From NCBI RefSeq assembly GCF_008843145.1, contig NZ_CP030265.1:2900001-2964000 (forward strand): 64,000 nt of DNA, written 5' to 3'. Position 1 is the stretch's first letter. Every line of letters starts with the position of its first letter. Of the stretch, positions 55,091 to 62,985 are shown in pieces. The notes beneath the pieces are model-generated. The model made no database searches and had not been told where the DNA came from. It was given only the letters and a program-made list of their open reading frames with translations. The stretch comes from Skermanella pratensis. Its GTDB lineage: Bacteria; Pseudomonadota; Alphaproteobacteria; Azospirillales; Azospirillaceae. Made by a program: the position numbers and the translations under genes.

Positions 55091-55258
55091 ATGAACGGCG
55101 ACAAGACGAAAGACGAAACCTCCGGGGTGGATGTGCCTGGACCGGACTCCGGCCTCCGGACACCTCCCTCCGCCATCGAGCGCAACCAGCGCGAAACTGC
55201 CGAAGTTCTGCGCGACGTGGACACCGAAGATTCGGGCAAGAAAGAGACCGACGACTAA
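55091..55258 (+). CDS. Small acidic protein, unknown function
   Basis: A 55-residue hydrophilic, charged ORF (MNGDKTKDETSGVDVPG at the start, DTEDSGKKETDD at the end) with no hydrophobic segment. Composition is that of a disordered protein. The ribosome site is weak. Two hairpins bracket it (55027-55083 and 55299-55338), which suggests an independent unit. I do not recognise a family. Confidence 0.4.
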   Translation: MNGDKTKDETSGVDVPGPDSGLRTPPSAIERNQRETAEVLRDVDTEDSGKKETDD

Positions 55259-55298
55259 GGGGCCGGATCAAGGCTTGATTGAGCAGTCTTCGAGGGAG

Positions 55299-55338
55299 GG
55301 CCGGCTTGGGAGGTTCGGCACCTCTCCGAAAGCCGGCC
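55299..55338 (+). terminator. Hairpin after the small acidic ORF
   Basis: The outer stem is GGCCGGCTT with AAGCCGGCC (9 bp), with further inner pairing (GGAGGT with ACCTCTCC). It lacks a T run, so termination is possible but not certain. Confidence 0.45.
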
Positions 55339-55382
55339 ATGGCTCGAAGAAGGAAATAAGAAAACTTGGATGAAGTTGAGCT

Positions 55383-55517
55383 GTGGTCCCAGATGAGGAG
55401 CACCCGACGATCCTGGTGATCGGGCTGCTGCTGACGGTCGCCTTGATGGGAGCCGCCGCCAACATGATCTACCGTGGAAGCCAGAAAGTCGTGCAGCATA
55501 CCGCTTGGCTGCTCTGA
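55383..55517 (+). CDS. Small single-pass membrane peptide (44 residues)
   Basis: From GTG 55383 the frame reads VVPDEEHPTILVIGLLLT and on through ALMGAAANMIYRGSQKVV to the stop at 55517. It has a clear transmembrane helix (about residues 9-30) with acidic outside and basic inside ends. The ribosome site is poor and the start is GTG just after an in-frame stop, so expression is uncertain. Confidence 0.35.
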   Translation: MVPDEEHPTILVIGLLLTVALMGAAANMIYRGSQKVVQHTAWLL

Positions 55518-55529
55518 GTCCTCCCGGCG

Positions 55530-55967
55530 TCAGGCCTTGGACCGCTGCTCCGCCTGGCGCTGCGCCGATAGGCCATGCGCGGCCATCCCGGCCACCATGG
55601 CGGCTACGAAAAGCCAAGTGGCCGGATCGCCGTATGAAAGAGCTGCAAGCGCCGGGCCGGGACAATAGCCGACCAGTCCCCAGCCGGCGCCGAACAGAAC
55701 GGCGCCGAGAGCCAGCTTGCCGTCCAATCCGGCCTTCGTCGGCGCGGCGAACCGATCGCCGCAGACCGGCCGCCCGCACCGGCGGGCCGCCCTGAAGCCG
55801 ATCATCGCGGTCGGAATGGCCGCCGCCATCACGAAGGCGAGGCTGGGGTCCCAATTTCCGGCGACATCGAGGAAGGCGAGCACCTTCGCCGGGTCGATCA
55901 TTCCGGAAACGACGAGGCCGGCGCCGAACAGCAGCCCGGATACCAGCGCGACGATCATCATGGGCAT
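55530..55967 (-). CDS. YeeE/YedE-type half transporter (PmpB-like)
   Basis: A 145-residue membrane protein with four predicted helices. The family marks are LLFGAGLVVSGMIDPAKVLAF, quoted by its ends (about residues 10-30), and LFGAGWGLVGYCPGPALAAL (about 93-112), including the Cys thought to handle thiosulfate or sulfane sulfur. YeeE/YedE proteins import thiosulfate or related sulfur compounds. It starts four bases after the stop of its sister gene, giving the two-part arrangement seen in PmpA/PmpB. GAGG lies just upstream. Confidence 0.87.
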   Translation of the reverse strand: MPMMIVALVSGLLFGAGLVVSGMIDPAKVLAFLDVAGNWDPSLAFVMAAAIPTAMIGFRAARRCGRPVCGDRFAAPTKAGLDGKLALGAVLFGAGWGLVGYCPGPALAALSYGDPATWLFVAAMVAGMAAHGLSAQRQAEQRSKA

Positions 55968-55971
55968 GTCC

Positions 55972-56398
55972 TCATGCTCCCAGCAGGTGGCGGACGACGA
56001 AGACGACCGCTGCCCCGCTCGCCATGAACAGACCGGTCGCGATGAGTGAGCGAAAGGACAGGCGTGCCAGTCCGCAAACACCATGGCCGCTGGTACAGCC
56101 GCTGCCCAGCCTGGTGCCGTAGCCGACCAGCAACCCGGCGGTGATCAGCAGCATCGGAGAGGTCTGTAGGGCGGAAGGCTTGCCGATCCCGGCTACCGCC
56201 CAGAGCAGCAGGGGAGCAGCTAGCAGGCCCGCCAGGAAGCAGAGCCGCCAGCCGATATCGCTGCCGCGCTCGGTCGCCAAGCCGCCGACGATGCCGCTGA
56301 CGCCCAGGATTCGCCCGGCCCCGTACCAGAGCAGGGCAGCGGGCGGCGCCGATCAGCGCGCCGCCCGCTGCCGATGAAAACGGCGTGAATCCGTCCAT
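55972..56398 (-). pseudogene. YeeE/YedE-type half transporter (PmpA-like), frameshifted
   Basis: The 5' part in one frame reads [19 protein letters not shown], the normal N-terminus. The rest ([17 protein letters not shown], then [10 protein letters not shown] and [21 protein letters not shown] with the conserved Cys residues) is in another frame. Removing one C near 56346 in GCCGCCCGCTGCC would restore a ~141-residue protein. The defect is therefore a single-base insertion or a sequencing error. The gene is divergent from the AhpD-like gene and precedes the PmpB-like gene. Confidence 0.75.
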
Positions 56399-56428
56399 TC
56401 CGAGTGCCCCTATTGGTAAATTAGTATT

Positions 56429-56443
56429 GACTTATATAAAGTC
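56429..56443. promoter_or_regulatory. Possible operator GACTT-N5-AAGTC
   Basis: A 15-bp inverted repeat in the AT-rich gap between the divergent YeeE and AhpD-like genes. It shares the GACTTA core with the palindrome at 57560-57574, so both may bind the Crp/Fnr protein encoded here. Confidence 0.4.
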
Positions 56444-56492
56444 GCGGCTCTAGCGTCGCAACTGCATTCTTCTTCAAATCCGAGGATTCCCT

Positions 56493-56852
56493 ATGTCCGG
56501 AAGCTGGACGAACACCACGGTCGAACTGTCCGCCGCGATCAAGGAGCTGCGCGGCGGCGCTCCCACCGTCATGCAGAGCTTTTCCGCTCTGGCGCAGGCG
56601 GCCCTGAAGGCCGACGCGCTCGACACCAAGACGAAGGAGCTGATCGCGCTCGCGATCGCGGTCGCCACCCGATGCGACGGCTGCGTCGCCTTCCACGCCG
56701 AAGCCGCGGTCAAGCAGGGAGCCAGCCGCCAGGAGGTGCTTGAGACCATGGGCATGGCCGTCTACATGGGCGCGGGGCCCAGCGTCATGTATGCTGCCCA
56801 GGCGCTTGAGGCCTTCGACGAGTTCCGCGACGCCAAGGCCCGAAATCCTTGA
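56493..56852 (+). CDS. Carboxymuconolactone decarboxylase/AhpD-family protein
   Basis: A 119-residue CMD-fold protein. The redox motif is CDGCVAFH (about residues 57-64), the CxxC-x3-H pattern of AhpD peroxidase partners. The DTKTKELIALAIAVATR helix before it is also standard. It likely acts as a thiol peroxidase or reductant in the cytoplasm, not as a lactone decarboxylase. It begins the plus-strand side of the sulfur/redox island; the Crp/Fnr regulator follows after 25 bp, so the two are probably one operon. Confidence 0.9.
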   Translation: MSGSWTNTTVELSAAIKELRGGAPTVMQSFSALAQAALKADALDTKTKELIALAIAVATRCDGCVAFHAEAAVKQGASRQEVLETMGMAVYMGAGPSVMYAAQALEAFDEFRDAKARNP

Positions 56853-56877
56853 CCGGCAATGGGGAGCAGCCTCTGAC

Positions 56878-57552
56878 ATGAGCATGGCGACCGACTGGCT
56901 TCATGCACTCCCCGCGCTCGACACGCTGGACGACGCGGCACGCGGCACCCTTGCCCGGCAGGCGGCTCTGGTCCAAATGAAGGCAGGCACGGTGCTGTTC
57001 CGGCCGGGCGACGCCTGCGCGAATTTCCTGATCGTCCTGGAAGGCTCGGTCCGCGTCCATCTGCTGTCCGAATTGGGACGCGAGATCGTGCTATACCGGG
57101 TCGGCTCCGGGTCGACCTGTATCCTGACCACGTCCTGCCTGATCGGGAACGAGGATTACAGCGCGGAGGGCGTGACTGAAACAGCGGTTTCGGCGGTAGC
57201 GCTGCCCAAGGCAGCGTTCGATACCCTGATCACGCGGTCCGGAGTCTTCCGCGATTTCGTATTCCGCAGCTTCGGGGCGCGGCTTACCGACCTGATGAGG
57301 CTGGTCAGCGAGGTCGCGTTCGGAAGGATCGAGTGCCGGCTCGCCGAGGCGCTGATCAACCACGCGCCTGCGGGCGGCGCTGTTCCCCTCACCCATCAGG
57401 CTCTGGCAACCGAGTTGGGCACCGCCCGCGAGGTCGTCAGCCGGCAGCTCAAGGAGTTCGAGCACAGAGGGCTGGTCGGCCTGGGCCGCGGTCGGCTGGA
57501 AGTGCTGGACCCTGATGGCCTGCGATATCTTGCCGCGGCGGCACCCGGCTGA
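56878..57552 (+). CDS. Crp/Fnr-family regulator with paired cysteines
   Basis: A 224-residue regulator. The cyclic-nucleotide-like beta-roll (about residues 10-125) has FRPGDACANFLIVLEGSVRV. The C-terminal helix-turn-helix (about 165-205) is THQALATELGTAREVVSRQL. It lacks the N-terminal Cys cluster of Fnr. It has Cys residues spaced as TCILTTSC in the beta-roll end, which could sense redox state or persulfide. The ligand is unknown. GGGGAG lies 10 bases before ATG 56878. Neighbouring YeeE, AhpD-like, DUF2892 and thioredoxin-like genes suggest sulfide or thiol stress control. Confidence 0.87.
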   Translation: MSMATDWLHALPALDTLDDAARGTLARQAALVQMKAGTVLFRPGDACANFLIVLEGSVRVHLLSELGREIVLYRVGSGSTCILTTSCLIGNEDYSAEGVTETAVSAVALPKAAFDTLITRSGVFRDFVFRSFGARLTDLMRLVSEVAFGRIECRLAEALINHAPAGGAVPLTHQALATELGTAREVVSRQLKEFEHRGLVGLGRGRLEVLDPDGLRYLAAAAPG

Positions 57553-57559
57553 GGGCTAA

Positions 57560-57574
57560 TGTGACTTAGTCACT
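57560..57574. promoter_or_regulatory. Crp/Fnr-like palindrome TGTGACTTAGTCACT
   Basis: GTGACT-T-AGTCAC is a perfect palindrome just after the Crp/Fnr gene and 62 bp before the DUF2892 gene. TGTGA and TCAC half-sites fit the Crp superfamily, here with a 5-bp spacer. Confidence 0.55.
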
Positions 57575-57635
57575 GAGCGCGGCGGCGCAGCGCGCGATAC
57601 TTGCGGCACGGCCCCAGATGGAAAGGAAACGTGCC

Positions 57636-57836
57636 ATGTCGCTGCCAAAGAATATGGGAATGATCGACCGCGCCCTGCGGATCGTCGCTGGTCTAGTGCT
57701 GATCTCGCTGGTTTTCGTCGGTCCACAGACCCCGTGGGGCTGGATCGGCGTGGTTCCCTTGCTGACCGCCTTCATCGGCTTCTGCCCGGCCTATACCCTG
57801 CTTGGCATCCGCACCTGCCCGCTGAAGCACAGCTGA
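57636..57836 (+). CDS. DUF2892-family small membrane protein
   Basis: A 66-residue protein. The opening NMGMIDRALRIVAGLVLISL and the closing FCPAYTLLGIRTCPLK are the two marks of DUF2892, with two transmembrane segments (about residues 15-34 and 38-55) and two cysteines near the C-terminus. The same domain is fused to rhodanese in E. coli YgaP, linking it to sulfane sulfur. AAAGGAAAC precedes ATG 57636; the 57618 start is less likely. It sits just downstream of a Crp-like palindrome. Confidence 0.88.
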   Translation: MSLPKNMGMIDRALRIVAGLVLISLVFVGPQTPWGWIGVVPLLTAFIGFCPAYTLLGIRTCPLKHS

Positions 57837-57848
57837 CCAGGGCATAAC

Positions 57849-58193
57849 TTATATCGCAGCGATGATCCGGCGCAGTTGCTGCCCGATAACATCCAGGAAC
57901 GCGTCGGAGCCCGGCCAGCTCGTGATCCGCCCGAGCTGGCGGCGTCCATGGAACAGGAAGAAGACCGGTATGCCATGGACGCCGAACCGGGTCGCCATGT
58001 CGAAGTCGTCGTAAACATTGTCATGGAGCCAGCGCACGTCCGGTAACTGGAAGCGCTCCGGCGCCGTCATCATCGCCCGCTTGGCGATATCGCAGTTAGG
58101 ACAATTGCGTCCCCACAGGAACAATACCGTCAAGGCTTCCGGCGCCTCCTCGGCCAGTACCGTGTCCAGGTCGGCACTGCCGACCCGGCGCAT
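57849..58193 (-). CDS. Thioredoxin-like protein with CPNC motif
   Basis: A 114-residue thioredoxin-fold protein. The active site is WGRNCPNCDIAKRAM (about residues 27-41), a CxxC with Pro-Asn between, and the cis-Pro is in HGIPVFFLFHGRRQLG. It should reduce disulfides or persulfides in the cytoplasm. The start at 58193 lacks a clear ribosome site; the frame continues upstream into the next gene. It is convergent with the DUF2892 gene and lies in the same redox island. Confidence 0.8.
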   Translation of the reverse strand: MRRVGSADLDTVLAEEAPEALTVLFLWGRNCPNCDIAKRAMMTAPERFQLPDVRWLHDNVYDDFDMATRFGVHGIPVFFLFHGRRQLGRITSWPGSDAFLDVIGQQLRRIIAAI

Positions 58194-58239
58194 CGGGAAC
58201 AGGGTGAAGAAGTCCGACAACTCGGCTCCGGCCAAGGCG

Positions 58240-58569
58240 CTACTCTCCGGCGGAGGGATTGGTGACGGTCTGGATGACCTCGAAGCCTTCGAACTCGGGG
58301 TGCCCCAGGTACAGGGGTTTGTTGCCGCCGGCACCCTTGTGGGCATCGCGGAAGGCCTCCGACCGGGTCCAGCCCAGGAAGTGCTCCTCCGACTGCCAGA
58401 CCGTGTGAGAGCTGTAGAGCCTGTGATCGTCGCGCTGCGGACCGCGCAGCATATGGAACTCGACGAAACCGGGAACCTTGTGCAGGTGGCTCTCCCGGTT
58501 CAGCCAGACCGCTTCGAAATCGGCTTCCGCGCCGGGTACTACCTTGAAGCGGTTCATCGCGATGAACAT
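58240..58569 (-). CDS. Antibiotic biosynthesis monooxygenase-fold protein (IsdG-like)
   Basis: A 109-residue ferredoxin-like ABM-domain protein. Asn6 in FIAMNRFKV, a Trp in FLGWTRSEAF and a His in FRDAHKGAGG match in order the Asn-Trp-His set of IsdG-type heme-degrading monooxygenases. That match is suggestive only, since many ABM proteins have other jobs. AGGAGG lies upstream of ATG 58569, an excellent ribosome site; a longer frame is rejected. It is followed by the thioredoxin-like gene 46 bp on, so the two may be cotranscribed. Confidence 0.8.
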   Translation of the reverse strand: MFIAMNRFKVVPGAEADFEAVWLNRESHLHKVPGFVEFHMLRGPQRDDHRLYSSHTVWQSEEHFLGWTRSEAFRDAHKGAGGNKPLYLGHPEFEGFEVIQTVTNPSAGE

Positions 58570-58679
58570 TTCGCTCTTCCTCCTGCCTTGCCGCGCGGCG
58601 AACTCCGCCGCGGCTCCTTCAATCCCAGACATGTCGCACCGGCCGGGCTTCTGGCAAGTGCGAATGCGCCGAACGCCGT

Positions 58680-59690
58680 TCACTCCGCCGGGGCTGCATG
58701 GGAAGCTTCGAGGTCCTCCTCCCCCAGCAAGACACGCTTGCCGGCCATCAAGGTGTACATTGTCGGCACGACGAACAGGGTCAGCAGCGTGCCGAGCGAC
58801 ATGCCGCCGACGATCACCCAACCGATCTGCTGCCGGCTCTCGGCACCCGCCCCGGTCGCCAGGGCCAGCGGCAGGGCTCCCAGCACCATGGCGCCCGTGG
58901 TCATCAGGATCGGGCGCAGGCGGAGCACCGCGGCCTCGATCACCGCATCCAGCTTCTCCCCGCCCTCGTCCTGGAGCTGGTTGGCGAACTCGGCGACAGG
59001 ATGCCGTGCTTGGTGATCAGCCCCACCAGGGTCACCAGCCCTATCTGGCTGTATACGTTGAGCGTACCGCCGCTCAGGTAAAGCGCCAGCAGCGCCCCTG
59101 TCATCGACAGCGGGACCGTCAGCATGATCACGAAGGGATCGACGAAGCTCTCGAACTGTGCCGCCAGCACCAGATAGATAAAGCCCAGGGCCAGCACGAA
59201 GACGAACACCAGGCTGGAGCCCGCGTCGCGGAACTCGCGGCTCTGCCCGGCATAATCCACCTGGACGCCCTGCGGCAGCACCTCCTCAGCCGCCTGCTCC
59301 ATGAGGGCGAGCGCTTCGCCGAGCCGACACGCCCGGAGCCGGGCTGGCGCTGATCGTCGCGGCGCGGAGCTGGTTGAAGCGGTTCAGCTCCTTGGGCGCA
59401 ACGACTTCCCTCACCTCGATGAGGTTGGAAAGCTGGATCATCGCTCCGTCGCCGCCCCGGACATAAATCTGGCTGAGATTGCCGGGCGTGGAACGGTCGG
59501 CCTCGCCGAGCTGGACATAGACGTCGTACTGCTCGCCATTTCGCTCGAACCGGGTGACCTGACGGCCGCCCAGCAGGCTTTCCAGCGTGCGGGAAACGAC
59601 GTCGACCTGGATGCCCGCATCGGCGATCTTGTCCCGGTTGACGACGACGTCGGGTTGCGAGCGGGGAGTTGGGGGCCGGGCTAGGGCTTT
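58680..59690 (-). pseudogene. Relic of an RND multidrug efflux permease
   Basis: Only the last third of an AcrB/MexF-type pump is present, in three frames. The first piece (RDKIADAGIQVDVVSRTLES, then YDVYVQL) shifts near 59320 to EVLPQGVQVDYAGQSREFRD and the membrane segment LAAQFESFVDPFVIMLTVPL. A second shift near 59000, after LVGLITKHGIL, leads to AVIEAAVLRLRPILMTT and GWVIVGGMSLGTLLTLFVVP. The ~700 N-terminal residues are missing. The upstream break coincides with the end of the beta-propeller gene, so a deletion or rearrangement joined them. It cannot make a working pump. Confidence 0.88.
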
Positions 59691-60664
59691 ACGACCACTC
59701 CCCACGGTGCGCCGCCGACAGGAATGGACTTGATCACCCTGCTGTTCTCGACGTCGATGACGCTGATGTCGCTACTGACGCCGTTGGTCGAATAAAGACG
59801 CTTTTCATCGGGTGACAGGGCGAGGTTCCAGACTCGCTGCCCGACCAGATGGTACTTGCGCACCTCGTAGGTCGCGGGATCGACTTCGGCCACGCGGTTG
59901 CTGGGACCCAGCGCCACGAACGCGCGCTTCATGTCCTTGGTGATCTGGATACCGACGGGCTGGACGGCTTCCTTGGACACGCCGCTCACAGCGAATTCGA
60001 TCTTCTTCACCGGCTGGCGGGTTGCCGAATCGATCACGCTGACGGTGCCGCCGATCTCGGCCGAAACCCACACATGCTTGCCGTCGGAAGTAAACTCGGC
60101 CACGCGCGGCCGGCTGTCCACCAGCACGTTGGCGACGATCTCCTTCGTGGAGGTGTCGATGAAGTGGGCCATGTTGGTGGTTTCGGACGTATTGACCAGA
60201 AGCTTGCCGTCCGGGCTTATGCCCATCCCCTCCGGCTCGACGCCGACCTGGATCTCGGCCAGGATTTTGCGTTCCTTGGTGTCCACGACGGAGACCATGT
60301 TGTCGTCCTCGTTGGCGACGTACAGCACGTTCTCGGTCGGGTGGTGAACGAACAGTTCCGGGTCCGGACCGGACGGCAGACGGCCGACGACCTTGTTGGT
60401 GGACAGGTCGATAACGTCGATCCGGTTCTCGTCACCGATGCAGACATAGAGCTGCGTCATGTCGTGGTTGAAAGTGATCCCACGCGGCCGGCGACCCACG
60501 CGGATCGTTTCCGTGACGGTCAGCGTATCGCCGTCCACAACCGAAATGGTGTTATCCTTTTCGTTGGAGACATAGATCGTGTCGGCCATGGCCGGCAATG
60601 ACGAGGCGACCGCAAGAACGCTTCCCAGCAAGATGCGCTTCAATGTGTCAAGGGGGGCCACCAT
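59681..60664 (-). CDS. PQQ-catabolism-associated YVTN beta-propeller protein
   Basis: A 327-residue secreted beta-propeller with a signal peptide (ILLGSVLAVASSLPAMA). About seven repeats of the type IYVSNEKDNTISVVDGDT or LYVANEDDNMVSVVDTKE fill the protein. This family is found beside PQQ-dependent alcohol dehydrogenase genes and their two-component regulators, and it probably acts in the periplasm; the biochemical role is not settled. GAGGA lies 8-9 bases before ATG 60664, preferred over 60679. The response regulator and kinase genes follow on the same strand upstream (60843-62862). Confidence 0.88.
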   Translation of the reverse strand: MVAPLDTLKRILLGSVLAVASSLPAMADTIYVSNEKDNTISVVDGDTLTVTETIRVGRRPRGITFNHDMTQLYVCIGDENRIDVIDLSTNKVVGRLPSGPDPELFVHHPTENVLYVANEDDNMVSVVDTKERKILAEIQVGVEPEGMGISPDGKLLVNTSETTNMAHFIDTSTKEIVANVLVDSRPRVAEFTSDGKHVWVSAEIGGTVSVIDSATRQPVKKIEFAVSGVSKEAVQPVGIQITKDMKRAFVALGPSNRVAEVDPATYEVRKYHLVGQRVWNLALSPDEKRLYSTNGVSSDISVIDVENSRVIKSIPVGGAPWGVVVKP

Positions 60665-60842
60665 GTGACGTTTCCTCATGTTTATCGCTCTTCTTCTCTG
60701 GATATACTTTCATGAGACACATAAGTCAGCGCAACATATTTCTATGACGGATTCACACATTCATTTTTTGACAGGGCCGGAATTCCAATTGTTCCCGAGT
60801 GCGATTGCCGAATCTTCCCGATCCTCCCTTTGCAGCCCGGCT

Positions 60843-61493
60843 TCAGGGCATCACGCGATGCTCGACGGCGATGCGGATCAGGTCCCGTATGCTGCGCGCG
60901 CCCAGCTTCGTCTTCATGATCGTGCAGGTATTGCTCACCGTCTTGTAGCTGACGCCCAGGTGTTCAGCGATGTCGGCAATGGCGCTCCCCTGCCCCAGCT
61001 CCGCCAGGACGCGCAGTTCCCGGGCCGTCAGTCCCTGCAAGGGACTGCGGTTCGGGACGAAGCTCATCACGGCGACCTCCCGTGCCATGTCGCGGCTCAG
61101 GTAGATGCCGCCTGCCAGCACCGTCCCGACGGCCGCGACCAGTTCCTCCGGCGCATCGTTCTTGGTGACGTAGCCTCGGGCTCCGGCTTCCAGGGCGCGC
61201 GCCGCGAAGACGGCATCCTCATGCATGCTGAAGACGAGGACGCGGATATCCGGACTCATGCGGCGCAGCCGGTCGAGCAGGTCCAATCCGCCGATGTCGG
61301 GCAGCCCCAAGTCTAAGATGACGGCGTCGGGAGGCTCGGTCTCGCAGAGCTCCAAAGCCCGGGCGCCGCTGTCGGCTTCCATGATCTCGTAGGGACCGGC
61401 GGAGGCGAGGAGTCGCCGACAGCCGGTCCGAACCACCGGATGGTCGTCCACCAGCAGCAGTCTCTCAGGCGTTCCGGCGGGCGTTCCTGCCAT
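60843..61493 (-). CDS. NarL/FixJ-type response regulator
   Basis: A 216-residue regulator. The receiver domain has the acidic pair in LLVDDHPVV, the phospho-acceptor Asp in VILDLGLPDIGG (about residue 60), and the conserved Lys in YVTKNDAPEEL. The LuxR-type helix-turn-helix is LTARELRVLAELGQGSAIAD and YKTVSNTCTIMKTKLGA. It is the partner of the kinase that overlaps it by 29 bp. With the beta-propeller gene, this resembles the ExaE/ErbR-type control of PQQ alcohol oxidation. The 178 bp between it and the beta-propeller gene are AT-rich, with no gene. Confidence 0.92.
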   Translation of the reverse strand: MAGTPAGTPERLLLVDDHPVVRTGCRRLLASAGPYEIMEADSGARALELCETEPPDAVILDLGLPDIGGLDLLDRLRRMSPDIRVLVFSMHEDAVFAARALEAGARGYVTKNDAPEELVAAVGTVLAGGIYLSRDMAREVAVMSFVPNRSPLQGLTARELRVLAELGQGSAIADIAEHLGVSYKTVSNTCTIMKTKLGARSIRDLIRIAVEHRVMP

Positions 61494-62862
61494 CTTCTTT
61501 CTCCTCTTGCGTCCGGGCGGAGCCCGGGACGAACGGGATCGTCCCCTGGACCGTCACGCCGCCCCCGGGCAGCGACAGGATGGCGATCGACCCGCCAAGC
61601 GCCCTCACCTGGTCAGACATCGCGTGAATGCCGATTCCGGCCCGGTCGTCGCTGGCGATGCCCCGACCGTCGTCCCGAACGCTGAACCCGACCGCGGCAC
61701 CCGCATCGGGTTCCGGCACGGAATGGAGTTCGACCTCCACCCTCGTGGCGCCGGCGTGGCGGGCGACGTTCATCAAGCTTTCCTGCACGACCCGATAGAG
61801 GGTCACCGACGCGGTATCGTCAAGCCGATCGATGGTATGGGCGACGTCGCCGGGCAGACGGAGACGCCAGTCGATGCCGGGTTCGCTGACACGCCAGCGC
61901 TTGACGGTTTCGGCGAGCACCGCGGAGAGCGGCAAGTGTTCAAGCGCCATAGGCCGCAGCCGGTCGAGCAGACGCCGGCTCATGCGCTGGACGGTGTCGG
62001 CAAGTTCCAGCACGGCATCGCACCTCTCGGTGACGGCACAACCGACAGAGTCGGGCAGAGTCCGCGCGACCTGTGCGAGCGACCGGATCTCGACGCGGAT
62101 TCCGAAGAGGCAGGGTCCCAGCTCGTCATGGATCTCGCCGGCAATCTGGCGCCGTTCCGCCTCCTGGACCTCGATCAGCTTGCGGCCGAGTTCGCGGTTC
62201 CGGTCCTCCGCCCGGCGCAGTTCCATGGCAAGCGTATTGATCGTTTCGCCGATGCGCCGAAGTTCGCGGACCCGGATCGGTTCCAGGTGGACTTGGTATT
62301 CGTGGCGGCCCAGCCGCTCCAGGGCTCCCGACAACTGCGCCAGAGGCCGCAGCGCCCGTTCCATGGCGATCCAGGAGAGGATTATCGAGGCAGCCGAGAC
62401 CGTCACCAGGATCAGCGCCAGGTTCGTCAGATCGGCCCAGACCTCGGCGATCTCGTCCTCCGGCGCCGCCACGATGAGGACGCGCGCGGGCGCGCCGTTC
62501 GACAGGCGCATCCTGATCTCCTCCTGCCGGTGGTCGGGGCCGACCAGGCGGTAGAACCAGTCCGGGACGCGGGTGGTCACCTGGGCCGGCAAGGCGGTCG
62601 CGGCGGCATCGGCGGCGATCGCGATCCGGACATGCCTGAGCGGAAGCATCGCCAGCGCGGAACTGATGGCATCCGCCGCCGACCGGGGATCGGGAGCCCC
62701 GGCCAGCGTCCGGATCACCAGCGTCGTCGCCAGCTCCATGCCGGCCTCGACTTCCGTTTCGACCGCGCTCCTGGCATTGACCACGACCGCTACGCCGGCC
62801 ACCAGCACCGCCAGGACAAGCACGGCGGAGAACAGCAGCACGAATCGGAGCTTGAACGACAC
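61465..62862 (-). CDS. NarX/UhpB-type sensor histidine kinase
   Basis: A 465-residue inner-membrane kinase. TM1 is at about residues 7-28 (VLLFSAVLVLAVLVAGVAVV), then a periplasmic sensor of ~130 residues, TM2 at about 152-172, and a HAMP region. The HisKA_3 domain carries the phospho-His in RRQIAGEIHDELGPCLFG. The HATPase has the N-box in VVQESLMNVARHAGA and the G-box in VRDDGRGIAS. The start is GTG 62862 with AGGAG 8 bases upstream. It phosphorylates the adjacent regulator; the signal, perhaps an alcohol or redox state, is unknown. Confidence 0.92.
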   Translation of the reverse strand: MSFKLRFVLLFSAVLVLAVLVAGVAVVVNARSAVETEVEAGMELATTLVIRTLAGAPDPRSAADAISSALAMLPLRHVRIAIAADAAATALPAQVTTRVPDWFYRLVGPDHRQEEIRMRLSNGAPARVLIVAAPEDEIAEVWADLTNLALILVTVSAASIILSWIAMERALRPLAQLSGALERLGRHEYQVHLEPIRVRELRRIGETINTLAMELRRAEDRNRELGRKLIEVQEAERRQIAGEIHDELGPCLFGIRVEIRSLAQVARTLPDSVGCAVTERCDAVLELADTVQRMSRRLLDRLRPMALEHLPLSAVLAETVKRWRVSEPGIDWRLRLPGDVAHTIDRLDDTASVTLYRVVQESLMNVARHAGATRVEVELHSVPEPDAGAAVGFSVRDDGRGIASDDRAGIGIHAMSDQVRALGGSIAILSLPGGGVTVQGTIPFVPGSARTQEEKEDGRNARRNA

Positions 62863-62985
62863 GACGGGATCTCCTGAGGCACCCGACCGCCGGCGGAAAC
62901 GCGGCCGCAATACGGTCCGGGGGCGCGGACAGGGAGTTCGCGCCCCCGGGATCAGATTGCCTCAGCCTCGACGAGGGGGAAAGCG

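Noticed and set aside
53158-55278. 706-codon plus-strand frame inside secDF
   Set aside because: Arg/His/Gly-rich out-of-frame translation of secDF, with no domain.
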